Origin: Psychrilyobacter atlanticus DSM 19335
GTDB taxonomy: Bacteria; Fusobacteriota; Fusobacteriia; Fusobacteriales; Fusobacteriaceae
DNA length: 64,000 bases
Reading direction: 5' to 3'
NCBI RefSeq assembly: GCF_000426625.1
Contig: NZ_KE384548.1
Location: forward strand, 896,835 to 960,834
The stretch's first letter is position 1; each line of letters starts with the position of its first letter. Positions 60,845 through 64,000 of the stretch are shown piece after piece. The notes below the pieces were generated by a model. It did no database searches. It was not told the DNA's origin and saw nothing but the letters and a program-made list of their open reading frames with translations. The position numbers and the translations under genes are program-made.

Positions 60845-63800
60845 TATCTTTCACCTCCAGAGAGGTCTGTAACAATTTTTACATTAGAAATCATATCTTT
60901 CCCCATTATTTTTTCCAACTCTTTCCCAATAGATTTGGCTCTTTTTAATGCCAGAATCTCATTATATTTATTCGATGCCCGACTATCAGTATTTCCTTCT
61001 ACCACAATAACTCCACCCCTATACTCAGTAAGGAGCGATGATATCTTCTTAAGGTTATCTATCTGATCCTCTCTTACATTCCACTTATCCGTTAGAAAGA
61101 ATACACTTCCAACTCTTACTTTTATCTCTTTTTCTTTAACTCTTCTTTTTACCTTTGGAATTTTTACCCCGAAGTTAAATTTTTCCATGACCTTGGTAAG
61201 AGTTTTTACCCTTGGATTTTCTGTAGTAAACTCTGTTCCTGAAGGAAGAGTAACCTTATCTACTTTAATAATAAAGTTTTTACCTCTGTCCGGTATATCA
61301 TCTATACCATCCACATGATATCTTCCAAATTGGTCAGTTTCAATTACTAATCCTTCCACTGTAGCGAGTCTTACTCCTGGGATTCCCTCTTCTGAAATTC
61401 CGTCATTTCTTATCTCTACCTCTTCAAAGTAGTCACTTTCATCTACCTTTAGAGGTATTTGTTTCATAATTTCCTCATCATACTCTATAACTATCTCTGT
61501 TCTTCTATTAAGCTGTCTTCCACTGCTTGTTCTGTTGCTTCCTTTAGGATTTTTAGGTCCCTTCCCCTCTATAACAAACATCTCTTCTGAAAGATCTAAC
61601 TTCATCGAAAGATAATCTTTTAACGTATTAGCTCTTGCAATAGACAACTCATGGTTATTTTTAAACGTTGCCTTTTTAGAAGGCTTTTGAGAATCAGTGT
61701 AACCTACAATGACTAACTTAAGATTCTTTTTATTACTCAACTTTTCCAGATATTGTTTTAATTTTTCATTTTCACCATCTCTGATATTGGCATATGCTGA
61801 ATCAAAATATATAGGCTCTATAAAGTTCTCTATCCTTACTTTTTTTAAACTCTTAACATTCTTTAGTTCTTCCCTGTATTTAGGATCTTTTATTACTCTT
61901 CTGACTACTTTTAAATCAACCCCTGTAAGATTTCTATTCCCACTATGGTTTCTTAGAACTTCACCTGTAGATTTTAAAGTGATATTTGATCCTTCTTTGG
62001 ATTTAATCAGGATATCTCCTATTTTTTTAGGATCTTTTATCCTTCTTCTTAAAATCACCTTTTGAGATCTTTCACTCTCATCTCCCCTTCCATCAAGGTT
62101 TCCTAAGAGTAATTCTTTAGACTCTGAAGAGATTCTCCATTCTTCTTCTCCTTTTTTTACAGAACCATCTAAGTAGTTGTCTTGAGAAGAAAGGGTCTGC
62201 ACTCTGATATCATAAGCATTGGCATCGTCCTGCCAACCATCATTGTCTCTGTCATGGAAAACTTTTCCAATTATTACCGTACTATTAAATAACGGATCAT
62301 TTATAACTTCTACACTGGCTTCCCCGATGTTAGACAGGTTCTTTCCAGAAGTATTTTCTATCCATGCTTTATTTTTATAAGAGCCAGGTTTAACTCCAGT
62401 TCCAATCCTCAAAATATAAGTTATTTCAATTTTTTTATCTCCTACTAGCTCTAAATTATTGAAATAAATAGTTCTGCCTCTAAGGTCTTCATCTGCATCA
62501 TTTCCATCTACTTTTCCAGATCCTTCAGCATATTTAAATCCAGGAGGCATCATATCTTTTAAACTTAAATTTTTAAGTACTGTCCCCTTATTCCCTGAAA
62601 GGTTTTGAACAGTTATCTTATAACTGATCAGGTCTCCTATGGAAACCCATTTTTTCTTAGCTGTTTTAGTCACCTTTATCTGGGCATCTGTCACTTTAAG
62701 GGTAGCTTCAGCCTGCAGTTCTAAATTTTCTCCTGCTTTTACTGTATTTTTTACCTCTCCCTTTGAAAGAGTATCTTTAAGCCGTCCAACTACTGTATAC
62801 CTTTTAGTTTCTCCAGCCAAGAGTTCTATTCCATTCTCCGAAAGATCTTTTCTCAAGCTGGTTTTAAGGAGTGATTCAGGTGTTTTTGATATTCCTGATT
62901 CCCATGTCCAGCTTTCAAAAGCCTTTATTTCACTGACCTTATCCTCTACTTTTATGTTTCTTCCTATAACTTTAGAAGTATTCTCCAGAGTAATATCATA
63001 AACTACTATATCTCCCGGATAAAATTCATCTTTTTTATTTCTTATCTCCTTCGAGAGGGTATATGTCGGATTAGCAACATTGAGGACTACTTTATTAGAA
63101 CTTTTATTAATAGGAGTTGCTGCTCTCATCAACTTTTTAAGAGGTGAAGTTTCTTGAAGTGAAAGATACGCTTCATTTGGAATTGTATCATCCTGGTCTA
63201 CGTTTTTCCCTTCATAGCTGAATCCCACCATAAACTTTAACTCTATCGTTTCTCCTGCCTTTATTTCAGGTAAGACTATCCCCTCTTTTAAATCTTTTCC
63301 AGTTAATTTTTTCCCGTCAGATGAAACATATTTATATGAATCATTTTTATACAGGTATAACCCCTTATAATCATCAGATACCAATACATTTACAGCATTT
63401 ACAGGTGTCGGATTAGTTATAGAGATGGTATATTCTGCTTCCTCTCCATCATCTACTATTCCGTCTCCCCTTTCAAATCCATTTCCTCCTAGATCCTCTA
63501 CCTGAAGTTTTATGTCTAGGTCTGTAGCCACGAGTTTTTGAATAGGAAGGCTTACTTTATTTGAATCTTTCGTTGTACCTCCATATGATACCGTTGCCAT
63601 ATTATCTATTGTTTCTCCCGGTACTGTATTTAATGGATATATTGCTTTCAATTCAAAACTTACTGTTACTGATTTTCCTGCTTCTATTTCCGGTAATGTT
63701 ACTCCGGTTTTTATGTTTCCTGTTGCTCCTACTAAATTCGGCGCTGTCTGTCCATCAAAGAACTTTGAGTCTAATAGGTCTGTTAATACTGCGCCTACTA

Positions 63801-64000
63801 CTTTTACACTTGAATTATTCGTTACCTTTATTGCATATGTTAATTTCTCATCTGCTTCGGCTATATCATTCGTATTTGCATCTGTTACTGTTTTTTCTAC
63901 TAATAAATTTGTTTTAGCTGTTGCACTTTCTATTGCTGTCTTCGTAATATTTGAATCTTTCGTTGTACCTCCATATGATACCGTTGCCATATTATCTATT
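60844..64000 (-). CDS. Giant DUF11-repeat surface protein with two OmpA-like domains (5' end cut by window)
   Basis: The frame is open to the right edge and continues beyond it; about 1051 C-terminal residues are visible. Counting from the Met at 63990: residues 1-145 hold one complete 130-residue DUF11-like unit and the flanking matches; about 145-570 are further diverged DUF11-like domains (for example VTKTAKKKWVSIGDLISY, LKDMMPPGFKYAEGSGKV). An OmpA-like domain spans about 720-840 (VIVGYTDSQ, LNRRTEIVIEY), a Cna-B-like domain about 870-950 (GVRLATVEG, TDQFGRYHVDGI), and a second OmpA-like domain about 957-1048 (VVEGNTDSRASNKYN, ALKRAKSIG). It probably anchors to peptidoglycan and projects a repeat stalk. 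The next gene, a barrel protein, is translationally coupled. Confidence 0.8.
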   Translation of the reverse strand, partial: IDNMATVSYGGTTKDSNITKTAIESATAKTNLLVEKTVTDANTNDIAEADEKLTYAIKVTNNSSVKVVGAVLTDLLDSKFFDGQTAPNLVGATGNIKTGVTLPEIEAGKSVTVSFELKAIYPLNTVPGETIDNMATVSYGGTTKDSNKVSLPIQKLVATDLDIKLQVEDLGGNGFERGDGIVDDGEEAEYTISITNPTPVNAVNVLVSDDYKGLYLYKNDSYKYVSSDGKKLTGKDLKEGIVLPEIKAGETIELKFMVGFSYEGKNVDQDDTIPNEAYLSLQETSPLKKLMRAATPINKSSNKVVLNVANPTYTLSKEIRNKKDEFYPGDIVVYDITLENTSKVIGRNIKVEDKVSEIKAFESWTWESGISKTPESLLKTSLRKDLSENGIELLAGETKRYTVVGRLKDTLSKGEVKNTVKAGENLELQAEATLKVTDAQIKVTKTAKKKWVSIGDLISYKITVQNLSGNKGTVLKNLSLKDMMPPGFKYAEGSGKVDGNDADEDLRGRTIYFNNLELVGDKKIEITYILRIGTGVKPGSYKNKAWIENTSGKNLSNIGEASVEVINDPLFNSTVIIGKVFHDRDNDGWQDDANAYDIRVQTLSSQDNYLDGSVKKGEEEWRISSESKELLLGNLDGRGDESERSQKVILRRRIKDPKKIGDILIKSKEGSNITLKSTGEVLRNHSGNRNLTGVDLKVVRRVIKDPKYREELKNVKSLKKVRIENFIEPIYFDSAYANIRDGENEKLKQYLEKLSNKKNLKLVIVGYTDSQKPSKKATFKNNHELSIARANTLKDYLSMKLDLSEEMFVIEGKGPKNPKGSNRTSSGRQLNRRTEIVIEYDEEIMKQIPLKVDESDYFEEVEIRNDGISEEGIPGVRLATVEGLVIETDQFGRYHVDGIDDIPDRGKNFIIKVDKVTLPSGTEFTTENPRVKTLTKVMEKFNFGVKIPKVKRRVKEKEIKVRVGSVFFLTDKWNVREDQIDNLKKISSLLTEYRGGVIVVEGNTDSRASNKYNEILALKRAKSIGKELEKIMGKDMISNVKIVTDLSGGER
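63561..64000. repeat. 390-bp tandem coding repeat (DUF11-like units)
   Basis: The 50 bases at 63561-63610 recur without change at 63951-64000, giving a 390-bp (130-residue) period. The protein copies share MATVSYGGTTKDSN. The array boundary on the C-terminal side is near 63560, where the two copies stop matching; the other side is outside the window. Confidence 0.85.

Noticed and set aside
63561..63917. Plus-strand open frame rich in Leu over the DUF11 repeats
   Set aside because: It is the antisense of a clear coding repeat, with no ribosome site and low-complexity composition.
63561..64000. CRISPR-like direct repeats
   Set aside because: The repeat period is 390 bp, in frame, and encodes DUF11-like protein units; no short repeat-spacer pattern exists anywhere in the window.

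Overview
The window is AT-rich throughout. It pairs Gram-negative envelope genes (OmpA-type proteins, large predicted beta-barrels, lipoproteins) with Clostridium-like features: strong AGGAGG-type ribosome binding sites, frequent TTG/GTG starts, a Bacillus-type thyA, bioG, RpiR/DeoR regulators and a 674-residue urocanate hydratase. With amino-acid fermentation genes (aspartase, tryptophanase, histidine degradation), the best inference is a member of the Fusobacteriota, possibly an Ilyobacter/Propionigenium/Psychrilyobacter-like marine or sediment anaerobe. This is inferred from gene content only; no rRNA is present. I saw no tRNA, rRNA, CRISPR array, transposase or prophage.

Layout. 1-3.3 kb: a truncated SulP transporter and lipid genes (plsC, cls) with a DUF1499 lipoprotein. 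3.5-9.5 kb: a fermentative C4 block: aspartase, malic enzyme, an RpiR-type regulator and two-subunit fumarase, together giving aspartate to fumarate to malate to pyruvate. 9.7-12.3 kb: an unusual 739-residue protein with a degenerate SIR2-like N-terminus, and a small lipoprotein. 12.3-18.3 kb: a uridine-kinase-like P-loop protein, a diacylglycerol-kinase-family lipid kinase, a PduO-type cobalamin adenosyltransferase, an NADH:rubredoxin-reductase-like flavoprotein and an M20D amidohydrolase. 18.4-24.3 kb: thyA-folA, then a biotin operon bioA-bioF-bioG-bioC ending in a chloramphenicol-acetyltransferase-like gene. 24.4-27.5 kb: an EamA exporter, a metallo-beta-lactamase-fold protein and an SPFH protein. 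27.5-30.4 kb: a late menaquinone operon menA-menG-(small gene)-polyprenyl synthase. 30.6-32.7 kb: a small protein, a DeoR regulator and a diguanylate cyclase. 32.8-36.5 kb: a probable metal/metalloid block (CobW GTPase, thioredoxin-like protein, ArsP-like permease, Cys-rich peptide, WtpA-like binding protein). 36.7-41.6 kb: SulP-STAS transporter, OmpA lipoprotein, methyltransferase, tryptophanase. 41.9-43.2 kb: two tandem surface-repeat paralogues. 43.4-50.2 kb: a degenerate UvrD-like protein, an Ig/SUMF1-like exported protein, MscS and RecQ. 50.3-52.1 kb: an ABC-F resistance-type ATPase behind a textbook promoter and an eight-residue leader peptide. 52.2-57.3 kb: hutH-hutU with hutG divergent. 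57.3-64 kb: a beta-barrel protein coupled to a very large DUF11/OmpA repeat protein that runs off the window.

The items that look least described are the ABC-F leader (51.9-52.1 kb), a dispersed intergenic repeat present in five copies all in the same orientation, the inactive-looking SIR2-like protein at 9.8 kb, the degenerate helicase at 43.4 kb, a putative small heptaprenyl-synthase subunit at 28.5 kb, and the repeat-protein/barrel pair at the right edge.
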